Origin: an uncultured Mollicutes bacterium
GTDB taxonomy: Bacteria > Bacillota_I > Bacilli_A > RF39 > UBA660
DNA: 33,744 bases
Direction of reading: 5' to 3'
Assembly: GCA_946500425.1 (NCBI GenBank)
Contig: CAMMVQ010000014.1
Location: forward strand, 1 to 33,744
The notes under the pieces: generated by a model
What the model was told of the DNA's origin: nothing
Databases searched by the model: none
The model's input: only the letters and a program-made list of their open reading frames with translations
Shown here: one piece after another, positions 15,684 to 22,949 of the stretch
Layout of the letters: each line of letters starts with the position of its first letter
How positions within the stretch are numbered: position 1 is the stretch's first letter
Position numbers and translations under genes: made by a program

Positions 15684-16715
15684 ATGCAGTATATTCAAAA
15701 TGTATTTAGTTGGCTGAATAGTGTATTTTTAGAAATGAGTTGGCTATCAAACTTGATTACTTGGATTCTAAACAATGTTTTTAGATTGCCAATAAATAAT
15801 GAAAGTACACTTGGAAAAATTGGTGGTAGCATACAATTTTTTATGTATGATTTTATAAAAATTATGATTCTATTGTGTGTTCTTATTTTTATATTTTCAT
15901 ATATAGAAAGTAAATTTACACCAGAAAAAACAAAACAAATATTAAGTAAGCTAAAAGGTGTAAAAGGTGCAATACTTGGAGCTTTACTTGGAACAATAAC
16001 GCCATTTTGTAGTTGTTCGAGTATTCCAATTTTCATTAGTTTTGTGAAAGCAAAATTACCTATGGAAGTTACATTTAGTTTTCTTATTTCTTCGCCATTT
16101 GTTGATTTAGCATCTACTGTACTTTTAGCATCTATGTTTGGTTGGAAAGTAGCAATAGTTTATGTTGTTGTAGGTGTGTTATTAGCCGTTGTAGGAGGAA
16201 TAATAATTGGAAAATTAAAATTAGAAAAATATATTGAAAAATATGTTTTTGATACACAGGTTGGAGAAAATAAAGATTTAGAACCAACAAAGAAAGAAAG
16301 GTTACAATATGCTAAAGAACAAGTAAAAGATATTTTCATTAATGTATGGAAATATGTTTTATTAGGAGTTGGAATAGGTACATTTATTCATAATTGGATT
16401 CCTCAAACAATTATAGAAACAATTTTAGGAGAAGGAAATATATTTGCACCAGTATTAGCAGCAGTCGTTGGAATACCAATGTATGCAGATATATTTGGAA
16501 CATTACCAATAGCAGAGGCTTTGGTACTTAAAGGAACAGGAATAGGAACAGTATTAACATTTATGATGGGTGTAACTGCTTTATCAGTACCATCTATTGT
16601 AATGCTAAGAAATGTAATGAAACCTAAATTACTTGCAATTTTTGTAGGAATTATAGCAATTGGAATTATTTTTATTGGCTATGTATTTAATATATTTTCA
16701 TTTGTATTAGTTTAA
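15684..16715 (+). CDS. ArsP-type permease (PF03773), organoarsenical efflux
   Basis: The 343-residue membrane protein has about eight to ten transmembrane helices and the family signature TPFCSCSSIPIF (around 110-121), with its cysteine pair, plus SSPFVDLAS and a second-half GIPMYADIFGTLPIAEAL repeat. Characterised ArsP members export trivalent organoarsenicals such as methylarsenite; others are less defined. A cytosolic loop of about 35 residues separates the halves. AAGGAG precedes the ATG. Position after an As(III)-type ArsR supports an arsenical role. Confidence 0.85.
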   Translation: MQYIQNVFSWLNSVFLEMSWLSNLITWILNNVFRLPINNESTLGKIGGSIQFFMYDFIKIMILLCVLIFIFSYIESKFTPEKTKQILSKLKGVKGAILGALLGTITPFCSCSSIPIFISFVKAKLPMEVTFSFLISSPFVDLASTVLLASMFGWKVAIVYVVVGVLLAVVGGIIIGKLKLEKYIEKYVFDTQVGENKDLEPTKKERLQYAKEQVKDIFINVWKYVLLGVGIGTFIHNWIPQTIIETILGEGNIFAPVLAAVVGIPMYADIFGTLPIAEALVLKGTGIGTVLTFMMGVTALSVPSIVMLRNVMKPKLLAIFVGIIAIGIIFIGYVFNIFSFVLV

Positions 16716-16737
16716 AAAATAGAAAGGAAGAATTTAT

Positions 16738-16971
16738 ATGGATATTAAAGTTTTAGAAAGAGCTTGTTGTGGAGGAAAAAAATTACAATCTATTGTAGAA
16801 GAAACTGTAAAAGAATTAGGAATAAAAGCAAATATAGAAATTATAGGAGATATGCAACAAATTATGGCATTAGGAATAATGAGAACACCAGCACTTATAA
16901 TTGATGATAAAGTGGTAGTACAAGGGAGAGTTCCAAAGAAAGATGAAATAAAAAAATTATTTCAAAAATAA
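16738..16971 (+). CDS. Thioredoxin-fold protein (redox-active disulfide protein 2 type) with vicinal Cys
   Basis: The 77-residue thioredoxin-like protein resembles the small redox-active disulfide protein family that accompanies PF03773 permeases. The usual CxxC is here the adjacent pair ACCGGKK (Cys9-Cys10); the cis-proline region RTPALIID (54-61) is intact. Adjacent cysteines can bind trivalent arsenic, so it may deliver or sense substrate for the permease; this is inference. It begins 22 bp after the permease with AAAGGAAG as SD and ends at a strong terminator. Confidence 0.8.
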   Translation: MDIKVLERACCGGKKLQSIVEETVKELGIKANIEIIGDMQQIMALGIMRTPALIIDDKVVVQGRVPKKDEIKKLFQK

Positions 16972-16989
16972 ATGAATAATAAATTTTAT

Positions 16990-17024
16990 AAAAGCAAGTG
17001 ATTTGATAATTACTTGCTTTTATG
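16990..17024 (+). terminator. Terminator of the ars operon
   Basis: Perfect 10-bp stem AAAAGCAAGT / ACTTGCTTTT (16990-16999 with 17012-17021), 12-nt loop, ending in a T run. Confidence 0.85.
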
Positions 17025-17102
17025 TTATGGTATAATCAAACACACAAATTACAATTTAGTGATTTGATTGAAAAATAGTAATTTATATGAAAGAGTGATT
17101 AT

Positions 17103-17714
17103 ATGGAATTTTGTGAAAAAATAAAAAAAATAAGAACAGATAATAATTTAACTCAAGAACAATTTGCAGAAAAATTATTTGTATCAAGAACAGCAGTTTC
17201 TAAATGGGAAAGTGGAAAAGGATATCCCAGTATTGATTCGTTAAAGTATATGTCAAAATTATTTAGTATTTCTATTGATAATTTATTATCAAGTGAAGAA
17301 ATATTAGATATTGCTGAACAGGATAAACAACAAAGATTAAAAAAGAATAATGGTTTTATATTTAGTGCATTTGATATATTATCGTTATTTATGATTATTC
17401 TTCCATTATATGAATCTACGGTTAATAATTATATATATTCGGTTTCTTTATTTGCTAAAAATGATTTATTTAATTACATAAAAATTACATATCTAGTTAG
17501 TTATATAATATTGTTTATAATAGGTATTGTTGAAATAATATTGAATTTATTAGGAAAAGAAAAAATACAAAAAAATCTTAATATTATTTCACTATTAATT
17601 CATTTAGCATTAATACTTTTTTTTATAATGACAAAAGAACCTTATGCTTGTAGTTTGATTTTTATATTATTTGTATTTAAATCATTTCTGTTATTTACTA
17701 ATGAAAAAAAGTAA
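17103..17714 (+). CDS. XRE-family regulator with C-terminal membrane helices
   Basis: The 203-residue protein has an N-terminal Cro/CI helix-turn-helix (about 1-66; TQEQFAEKLFVSRTAVSKWESGKG) and three to four hydrophobic helices between about 86 and 200. This HTH-plus-membrane architecture is common on Bacillota mobile elements and is thought to link a membrane signal to transcription. An extended -10 (TGGTATAAT) lies around 17027-17035. The following PAP2 gene is 117 bp downstream and may be its target. Confidence 0.8.
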   Translation: MEFCEKIKKIRTDNNLTQEQFAEKLFVSRTAVSKWESGKGYPSIDSLKYMSKLFSISIDNLLSSEEILDIAEQDKQQRLKKNNGFIFSAFDILSLFMIILPLYESTVNNYIYSVSLFAKNDLFNYIKITYLVSYIILFIIGIVEIILNLLGKEKIQKNLNIISLLIHLALILFFIMTKEPYACSLIFILFVFKSFLLFTNEKK

Positions 17715-17831
17715 AAAATCAATGTGAAAAAAAGTGTCGAAAAAAACCGAATGTGTGAAAGCAAGTTTCTTGAATATTTCTTATAGTCATAATAAACTGA
17801 AAATGTAAAATTTATATGAAAGGAGTTTATT

Positions 17832-18482
17832 ATGGAAAAAAGAAGAAAAGAAATTTTGTTATGTGGAGGATTATTTGCTGTTGCTATTATTTATACATTA
17901 TTAGTAAAATATATAGATGTACAAGAAATTGGTCCAAATGATTCTTTAGTTGGTTTTGCTACAATTAATAATTTTATGTTTAATTTAACTGGAGTAAATA
18001 TGCTATGGTACGATATAACAGATTGGTGGGGATTTGTACCATTATTTATTGCTTTTATATATGCAATGATTGGTTTTATTCAAATGATTAAACGAAGAAA
18101 CATATTAAAAGTTGACAAAGAAATATTAGGATTAGGCGTATATTATATTATAGTAATTGGATTATATATCTTTTTTGAAACATGTATAATTAATTATAGA
18201 CCAACATTAATGGATGGAATTTTAGAAGCTTCTTATCCATCTTCACACACATTGTTATCAGTATGTATTTGTGGTAGTTCTTTAATTATTAATAAATATT
18301 TATTTAAAAATAGGAACTTTTTTAAAGCCGAAAATATTATTTCTATATTATCAATATTAGTAATTGTTATAGGAAGATTTATTTCTGGGGTACATTGGTT
18401 TACTGATATTGTTGGGGCAATTTTAATTTCTATAGCTTTATTAAAAGCTTTTAATATATATATTAAAAGTATTAATAAGTAA
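17832..18482 (+). CDS. PAP2-family membrane phosphatase
   Basis: The 216-residue protein has about six membrane helices and the three PAP2 phosphatase motifs: NYRPTL as the end of KxxxxxxRP (about 121-126), YPSSHT (about 135-140) and GRFISGVHWFTDI (about 180-192) with catalytic His. Family members dephosphorylate lipid pyrophosphates such as undecaprenyl-PP or phosphatidate at the outer membrane face. AAAGGAG precedes the ATG. As cargo it could confer tolerance to bacitracin-like or lipid-targeting agents; that role is inference. Confidence 0.88.
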   Translation: MEKRRKEILLCGGLFAVAIIYTLLVKYIDVQEIGPNDSLVGFATINNFMFNLTGVNMLWYDITDWWGFVPLFIAFIYAMIGFIQMIKRRNILKVDKEILGLGVYYIIVIGLYIFFETCIINYRPTLMDGILEASYPSSHTLLSVCICGSSLIINKYLFKNRNFFKAENIISILSILVIVIGRFISGVHWFTDIVGAILISIALLKAFNIYIKSINK

Positions 18483-18697
18483 TACAAATTACAATTTGTA
18501 TGAGTAAAAAAGAGCCGAAATTCAAAAGAAACTTTGTAACTAATGAATTTCGGCGATAAACCTAGTTTTAGACAACTAGGTAACACACTACTAAGTCGGT
18601 AAACCAACTTAGATGTGTGCAAAGGGATAAACCCCTTTTGAAACCCCATTTAAGCAACATATCACAAACTAATCGTAAGTGATATTGTTGCCTTTTT
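18483..18697 (+). ncRNA. Chain of six hairpins ending in a terminator, candidate structured RNA
   Basis: In order: TACAAATT/AATTTGTA (18483-18500); an 11-bp perfect stem GCCGAAATTCA/TGAATTTCGGC (18514-18524 with 18544-18554) with an inner AAAG/CTTT; CCTAGTT/AACTAGG (18561-18580); ACACA/TGTGT enclosing CTAAGT.GGT/ACC.ACTTAG (18583-18618); AAAGGG/CCCTTT (18621-18638); and GCAACATATCAC/GTGATATTGTTGC (18654-18691) followed by T5. The last is a good plus-strand terminator. The single-stranded joints repeat GATAAA and GTAAAC. No known family is recognised. An alternative is a single-strand replication origin or transfer origin. Confidence 0.5.
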
Positions 18698-18721
18698 ATT
18701 TAAAACAAGTTTAAATAAAAA
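18693..18721. repeat. Perfect 12-bp inverted repeat
   Basis: TTTTTATTTAAA (18693-18704) and TTTAAATAAAAA (18710-18721) with loop ACAAG. It links the hairpin chain to the tandem motif and could serve as a bidirectional terminator. Confidence 0.75.
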
Positions 18722-18722
18722 G

Positions 18723-18922
18723 AAAGAATACTATCGCCACTTTCATTGCTTACGCAACAAAACGTGCCACGTATTCTTTATATGAAAATAACCTTAATGC
18801 CTAATCTTACGAAAAGGCAAAAAGGTTATTTTTTCTTTTGCTTTGCAAAAGTATGGATGATAAAATTACTATTCCCACTTTCATTAAAACTTTCGTTTTA
18901 ACAAAACGTGTTCGTAATTTTA
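18723..18922. ncRNA. Tandemly duplicated structured motif (two copies)
   Basis: Copy A (18723-18779) and copy B (18861-18922) share CTAT..CCACTTTCATT on the left and AACAAAACGTG..CG on the right, but differ in the paired parts. Outer stems are AAAGAATAC/GTATTCTTT in A and TAAAATTAC/GTAATTTTA in B; terminal hairpins are TTGC-TTAC-GCAA in A and TTAAAAC-TTTC-GTTTTAA in B. CAC/GTG can pair inside both. Conserved unpaired bases with covarying stems is the pattern of a functional RNA (or folded ssDNA). Between the copies lie AAAATAACCTT/AAGGTTATTTT (18785-18832) and CTTTTGC/GCAAAAG (18835-18851). Strand is undecided: it is also the 3' region of the minus-strand operon ending at 18920. Confidence 0.5.
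18785..18832. terminator. Bidirectional terminator-like hairpin between motif copies
   Basis: An 11-bp perfect stem AAAATAACCTT / AAGGTTATTTT with an inner GCCT/AGGC and T runs on both strands. Confidence 0.6.
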
Positions 18923-19369
18923 TTTCTTCTTATTATATTTTTTCTCTACTAACTTTGCCGTTTCTTTCTTTGCGTTGTATATAGCTAAATAAGTAAATAA
19001 CTCATAAATTACTATTGCAAAAAAGAAACATATTATTACTATTGGTTGATGAGTAATATTTTCTTTCCAACACTCTAATCCTTGTATAGTTAAATATATT
19101 AGTGCAAAGAACACAGTAGATAATGTAGTTGTATCATCAAATGATCGTTGTATAACTTTTGATTCTTCTGTATCTGCATTTAAACCTCTACTGCTCCATC
19201 TTTGAATTATTGATATTATTACAACTATCAAAAATGGTATAAAAGTATAGTATAAAGAATAACCATAATTATTTTTAAAAACTAATACTAATAATAAACC
19301 TACTACTACTAAAATATTTAATAATACCATAGTGATATTTTTAATTATTTTTTTTGTTTTTCTTTTCAT
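18920..19369 (-). CDS. Membrane protein paired with XRE repressor
   Basis: The 149-residue protein has four hydrophobic helices (about 10-31, 39-56, 83-101, 109-127) and basic ends. Its start overlaps the end of the XRE repressor gene by 29 bp, so the two are co-transcribed and probably coupled. No catalytic motif. HTH-repressor/membrane-protein pairs occur on mobile elements, but no function can be given. Its 3' end runs into the structured motif. Confidence 0.65.
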   Translation of the reverse strand: MKRKTKKIIKNITMVLLNILVVVGLLLVLVFKNNYGYSLYYTFIPFLIVVIISIIQRWSSRGLNADTEESKVIQRSFDDTTTLSTVFFALIYLTIQGLECWKENITHQPIVIICFFFAIVIYELFTYLAIYNAKKETAKLVEKKYNKKK

Positions 19370-19865
19370 TTCTATTTCTCGCCTCCAATTTTAAACTTTG
19401 TACTAAATCAATTATCTCTTGTGCTGTATTTAACTGATATGTATTATCTTCTATTGTTTGCAACAATAATTCTCTTTCCATTTCTGGTATGTCATCATTC
19501 AATTTTTCTTTACACGAATCAACCAACTGCCTTAAATTTTTTATAGTTCCTAGTGCATTTAATTCGGCATCATTAAGTTCTTCTAAATCCATTTTCTCAT
19601 AATAATCTTTGATAAAAGGATTAAGTGTACTAACTTCAATACCATACCCCATTTTATACATTAAATCACTATAATTAACATCAATGTACTTGCTTATCTT
19701 TCGTAGAATTTTAGGACTAGGATCTCTTTCCCCTGCTTCTATTTTAGATAAACCTGAACTATTAACACCTGCAAGTTTGGCTAATTGTCTTTGAGATAAA
19801 TTCTTTTTTTCTCTAGCTTCGGCAATTATTTCACCGATAGTTTTTTCATCTTTATCATTAGACAT
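19341..19865 (-). CDS. XRE-family repressor of the element
   Basis: This 174-residue protein has a Cro/CI helix-turn-helix at about 10-68 (LSQRQLAKLAGVNSSGLSKIEAGERDPSP) and a helical C-terminal region (about 85-170) rich in Leu and Glu, likely for dimerisation. Its promoter (19887-19915) has operator half-site sequence GTATTCAC in the spacer, and the divergent promoter has a full palindrome of the same element. It therefore probably represses itself and the replication/recombination side of the element, like a phage or ICE master repressor. Confidence 0.88.
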   Translation of the reverse strand: MSNDKDEKTIGEIIAEAREKKNLSQRQLAKLAGVNSSGLSKIEAGERDPSPKILRKISKYIDVNYSDLMYKMGYGIEVSTLNPFIKDYYEKMDLEELNDAELNALGTIKNLRQLVDSCKEKLNDDIPEMERELLLQTIEDNTYQLNTAQEIIDLVQSLKLEARNRNEKKNKKNN

Positions 19866-19886
19866 AATAACTTCACCACCAACTTA

Positions 19887-19915
19887 ATAATACTATAAGT
19901 GAATACAAATGTCAA
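19887..19915 (-). promoter_or_regulatory. Repressor promoter with operator half site
   Basis: On the minus strand TTGACA (19915-19910), 17-bp spacer, TATTAT (19892-19887). The spacer contains GTATTCAC, half of the palindromic operator found at 19987. Confidence 0.75.
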
Positions 19916-19945
19916 TATAATTTTAAAAAACGAATACAGTAGGGG

Positions 19946-19975
19946 TTGACAAGATAGTATCTACTATGTTATTAT
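19946..19975 (+). promoter_or_regulatory. Divergent promoter for the replication-side genes
   Basis: TTGACA (19946-19951), 18-bp spacer, TATTAT (19970-19975). The spacer has an imperfect palindrome ATAGTATCTACTAT, and CGAATACAG just upstream resembles the operator half site. Confidence 0.72.
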
Positions 19976-19986
19976 GGATTTGTTGA

Positions 19987-20006
19987 GTGAATACACCTGT
20001 ATTCAC
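19987..20006. promoter_or_regulatory. Repressor operator palindrome
   Basis: GTGAATAC-ACCT-GTATTCAC is a perfect 8+8 inverted repeat placed just past the predicted start site of the plus-strand promoter. Half sites GTGAATACA (19899-19907) and CGAATACAG (19931-19939) lie in the same divergent interval. Confidence 0.8.
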
Positions 20007-20048
20007 AAGAGAGCATAATACATACTACGAGAGGAGGAAATAAAATGT

Positions 20049-20315
20049 ATGAGGGTAAAAAGACAACTAGACTTAACCAACCATAAGATATGGAAAGATA
20101 AGAATATCAAACCTGAAACAAAAGAGATATACTTCTATCTATATGTTGAGGGGTTTGATAGAGATATTACCAATATCAATATTGGGAGGGTTCAAACAGA
20201 GTTCAAAAGTATAAGAAACCTAGCATTTAGGAAAAACTTACAACAACTAGAAAAATACAATTACATTAAGTTTAAAGAATATGCTAACGGATTATACGAA
20301 TATCACATTTGCTAG
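20049..20315 (+). CDS. Winged-helix DNA-binding protein, replication-type
   Basis: The 88-residue protein looks like a helix-turn-helix/winged-helix domain of the kind at the N-terminus of plasmid replication initiators: IWKDKNIKPETKEIYFYLYVEG followed by helices and a hydrophobic IKFKEYANGLYEYHI hairpin as wing. Start 20049 follows AGGAGG; an ATG at 20045 opens only a 13-codon frame. It is first after the operator-controlled promoter. Function as an initiator or regulator is inferred from fold guess and position. Confidence 0.55.
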   Translation: MRVKRQLDLTNHKIWKDKNIKPETKEIYFYLYVEGFDRDITNINIGRVQTEFKSIRNLAFRKNLQQLEKYNYIKFKEYANGLYEYHIC

Positions 20316-20521
20316 AATAGAATAATCGCTAGTAAATAAGGTACAGTAAATGTTCGGAGATTTATGTTAGTACCTTTTCTATAAGATATATAGAATAAAC
20401 TAAACTTTAATCCTACGAAACGGGATTTAAAATAAAGTTTCAGGGATCGTTATGCCTTTTTTAAGGTAATAACAAATGTTATGGAAAGAAAAGTCCTTAT
20501 TATCATTATGTTAGGAGAATA
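20316..20521 (+). promoter_or_regulatory. Non-coding hairpin region ahead of second winged-helix gene
   Basis: GGTAC..AAAT..ATTT..GTACC (20340-20374) followed by TTTTCT may terminate transcription; then AAACTTTAATCC with GGGATTTAAAATAAAGTTT (about 20399-20443) can form a larger imperfect hairpin. It could be a leader or antisense-RNA control region for the next gene. Confidence 0.4.
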
Positions 20522-20524
20522 ATT

Positions 20525-21019
20525 ATTTTAAAACTTGATTGCGAATATGTTATAACTCCAAGAATATTATTTAATGATAAGAAATTATCAAGAACTGAAA
20601 ATGATGTATTAAGCACTATCATATCACTTGCCTTAAAAAAAGAATATTGTTATGCGAGTAATGAGTATTTAGCAAAATATATCAATTCATCTAAAAGGAC
20701 TATAACTAAATCTTTGTCTAAATTAAAAGAGTTAAACTATATATTAGTAAAATATGTAGATAATCAAAGAAGAATATATCTTAACCTAGAAAAGATAACG
20801 ACAAAAGTTTCTAGTGAGGTAGCAGAAAATGGCTATCAAGGGGTAGAAGAAAGTTTCTACCATAAAAGAAATAATAAAAAAGAAAATTATAATAAAAATT
20901 ATATAAGACAGGGAATTGTTCCTTATTGGATGGAACACCCTGAAGTTTGCAAAGAAGATCCAGCAACCGAAGAAGAAATTGCCGAAATGAATGAGTTATT
21001 GAAAAATTTTAAAAATTAG
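20525..21019 (+). CDS. Winged-helix replication-initiator-like protein, apparent AUU start
   Basis: The reading frame is open from 20465 but has no ATG, GTG or TTG until a TTG at 20714, which would cut the HTH in half. AGGAG (20513-20517) is 7 bases before ATT 20525, giving about 164 residues starting (M)LKLDCEYVITPRILF. The N-terminal domain is a typical helix-turn-helix (SRTENDVLSTIISLALKK, then ASNEYLAKYINSSKRTITKSL), followed by a wing, a polar linker and a C-terminal EEEIAEMNELLKNF helix with IVPYWMEHPEV before it. The domain is HTH_36 / replication-protein-like. AUU initiation is rare (known in infC); a sequencing frameshift is the alternative. Confidence 0.55.
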   Translation: MLKLDCEYVITPRILFNDKKLSRTENDVLSTIISLALKKEYCYASNEYLAKYINSSKRTITKSLSKLKELNYILVKYVDNQRRIYLNLEKITTKVSSEVAENGYQGVEESFYHKRNNKKENYNKNYIRQGIVPYWMEHPEVCKEDPATEEEIAEMNELLKNFKN

Positions 21020-21087
21020 TAAAGGAGTTGATGTTTATGATTGGAGGCATAAATTTATAGAATATGAGAAAAGGGGGAAGTAAGAAA

Positions 21088-21231
21088 ATGGAGGTAGTAT
21101 ATAATGTAAAATATAAATTTAAGACAAAAGATAATATTACAAAAGATGAATTTAAAAAAGTATTTAATTTGAAATTGCTAAATGTCATTATGAATTTAGA
21201 AAATCAAGAGTTATTGTTAAAAAAATCTTGA
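21088..21231 (+). CDS. Small protein upstream of the recombinase
   Basis: ATG 21088 behind AAGGGGGAAG encodes 47 residues, MEVVYNVKYKFKTKD..., with a regular helix-like KDEFKKVFNLKLLNVIMNLE section and no cysteines. An in-frame ATG at 21064 has poor SD spacing. Small proteins are often encoded just ahead of serine recombinases on such elements and may assist them; here that is only positional inference. A nine-codon frame (MFMIGGINL, 21031-21060, with AAAGGAG) lies before it. Confidence 0.5.
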   Translation: MEVVYNVKYKFKTKDNITKDEFKKVFNLKLLNVIMNLENQELLLKKS

Positions 21232-21301
21232 TAATGTTATATAATATACTTGTATTTCTTATCACAAATAGTCATTTCTCGATAGTATTGGAGGAATGGC
21301 T

Positions 21302-22903
21302 ATGATAGAAAAGGTAGGTGTATATTGTAGATTATCTGATGAAGATAGAGATAAGATAAATAAAAATGATGATAGTGATTCAATAGTAAATCAAAGAAGT
21401 ATGTGCTTAAAATATGCTAATCAAAATGGATGGAATGTTGTAGATATTTATTCGGATGACGACTTTTCAGGAGCAGGTACTTATAGACCTGATTTTGAAA
21501 GACTAATAAAAGATTGTGAAAGTGGAAAAATCAATTTAGTTTTATGTAAAAGTCAATCAAGATTTTCAAGAGATATGGAAGTAATTGAAAGATATTTACA
21601 CAATAAGTTCATTGAATGGGGAGTTAGATTTGTAAGTATTGTAGATAATGCTGATACAAGTATTGAATCTAACAAGAAATCAAGACAAATAAATGGACTA
21701 ATCAATGAGTGGTATTTGGATGATTTATCAACAAATATAAAAAAATCATTAAAGAATAAAAGAGAAGATGGTCTATTTATGGGTAGCTTTGCTCCTTATG
21801 GTTATGATAGGAGCGAAGAAGATTATCACAAATTAGTAGTTGATCCTGTTGCTGCCGAAGTTGTAAAAACAATATTTAAAATGTATGCTGATGGGAATGG
21901 CTATTATAAAATTTGTGAGTATCTTAATAACAATAATATTCCACCTCGTTCAGTTTATAAAAGACAAAAAGGTAGCAAATTTGTATGTTCTAATTGTGAT
22001 TATAAGACAGTTAGATGGAATCCTGATACGATCGCTCAAATGTTAAAAAACGAAGTTTATATTGGTAATTTAGTACAAGGTAAAATAACTTCTATGGGGT
22101 ACAAAGTTCACAAGTTTAAAAAAGTAGATGAAAAAGATTGGTGTAGAATAGAAAATGCTCACGAGCCAATTATTGATATGGAAACTTGGAATAAAGTACA
22201 AAAAATATTAGGTACACATCAAAAGCCAATTAAAACAGGAGAAATACACTACTTAACTAGAAAAGTTTATTGTAGTGAATGTAGTAAAGTATTTATGAGA
22301 AATGTATATCATGTTAAGGGCGAAGAAACAGGTAAAAGAGCATACTTACAATGTAAGGGTGCAAAGAAGTATCATACTTGCGATAATAACAAAGCAATTA
22401 GAATGGATGAGTTAGAAAAAATTATAATTGATGCTATCAATGATTTGCTAGACAATTACTATGATAAAAATAATTTGCAAGAACTCTATAATAAAAGAAA
22501 AGAACAATATACAAACAATTATGAAACAATAAAAATTTTAGAGAAAGAAAAGCATAACCTTGATAAAAAAATAGAAGATAACAAAGTCTTTTATAGAAAT
22601 CTTTATGAAGATAAGGTAAAAGGAACTATTACAGAAGATATGTTTTGTATGATGTCAGCAGATTATTTAAGAGAAATTGAAACTATGACTAAACGAATAG
22701 AAACAATAGATAATGAGATTAAAAGTTTAGAGATAGTTAAAGAAGAAAGAAAACAAGCTGATGAGATCTTAAAAAAATATAAGCATATTGATAAGTTAAA
22801 TAGAGTGATAGTAGATGAGTTTATTGATAAGGTTTATGTTGGATGTTATAACAAAGAAACAAAAACAAGAGATATAGAAATAGAATGGAACATTGAATTT
22901 TAA
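21302..22903 (+). CDS. Large serine recombinase of the element
   Basis: ATG 21302 is chosen over 21296 because GGAGGA ends at the latter and is 6 bases from the former; this gives 533 residues. The N-terminal resolvase domain has VYCRLSDEDR with catalytic Ser12 and the arginine-rich KSQSRFSRDMEVIERY. A Recombinase domain follows (about 165-290; FAPYGYDR, ...YIGNLVQG), then a zinc ribbon with CSECSKVF and YLQCKGAKKYHTC, and a long coiled coil (about 395-505). This is the TndX/TnpX-type architecture that integrates and excises elements at GG/GA cores. It sits 40 bp from the right junction. Confidence 0.95.
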   Translation: MIEKVGVYCRLSDEDRDKINKNDDSDSIVNQRSMCLKYANQNGWNVVDIYSDDDFSGAGTYRPDFERLIKDCESGKINLVLCKSQSRFSRDMEVIERYLHNKFIEWGVRFVSIVDNADTSIESNKKSRQINGLINEWYLDDLSTNIKKSLKNKREDGLFMGSFAPYGYDRSEEDYHKLVVDPVAAEVVKTIFKMYADGNGYYKICEYLNNNNIPPRSVYKRQKGSKFVCSNCDYKTVRWNPDTIAQMLKNEVYIGNLVQGKITSMGYKVHKFKKVDEKDWCRIENAHEPIIDMETWNKVQKILGTHQKPIKTGEIHYLTRKVYCSECSKVFMRNVYHVKGEETGKRAYLQCKGAKKYHTCDNNKAIRMDELEKIIIDAINDLLDNYYDKNNLQELYNKRKEQYTNNYETIKILEKEKHNLDKKIEDNKVFYRNLYEDKVKGTITEDMFCMMSADYLREIETMTKRIETIDNEIKSLEIVKEERKQADEILKKYKHIDKLNRVIVDEFIDKVYVGCYNKETKTRDIEIEWNIEF

Positions 22904-22940
22904 GAAATAATGATATTTTTGGACTTTTCCTATTCCTGCA

Positions 22941-22949
22941 CACGGTGGC
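22941..22949. other. attR, right junction of the mobile element
   Basis: CACGGTGGC, the partner of CATGGAGGT at 13639. The upstream bases (TATTCCTGCA) belong to the element, the downstream ones (TCTGACCCTGG) to the amidase. Confidence 0.7.

Larger units (their letters stand above)
13645..22946 (+). mobile_element. Integrative mobilizable element, about 9.3 kb, serine-recombinase type
   Basis: The element interrupts the amidase gene at HGG codons. From the left it carries a MobV relaxase, an arsenic operon, an XRE membrane regulator, a PAP2 phosphatase, a hairpin-rich region, a repressor/membrane protein pair, two winged-helix replication-like proteins, a small protein and a large serine recombinase adjacent to the right junction. 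No type IV secretion genes are present, so it would be mobilized in trans. Its coding is more A-rich and AGA/GGA-biased than the flanking core genes. Ends are deduced from the split gene and are exact to within a few bases. No direct repeat beyond the core is expected for this recombinase class. Confidence 0.85.

Noticed and set aside
18233..18649. A minus-strand frame over the PAP2 gene end and hairpins
   Set aside because: It is antisense to a well-supported PAP2 gene, has no SD, and its first third is hairpin sequence.
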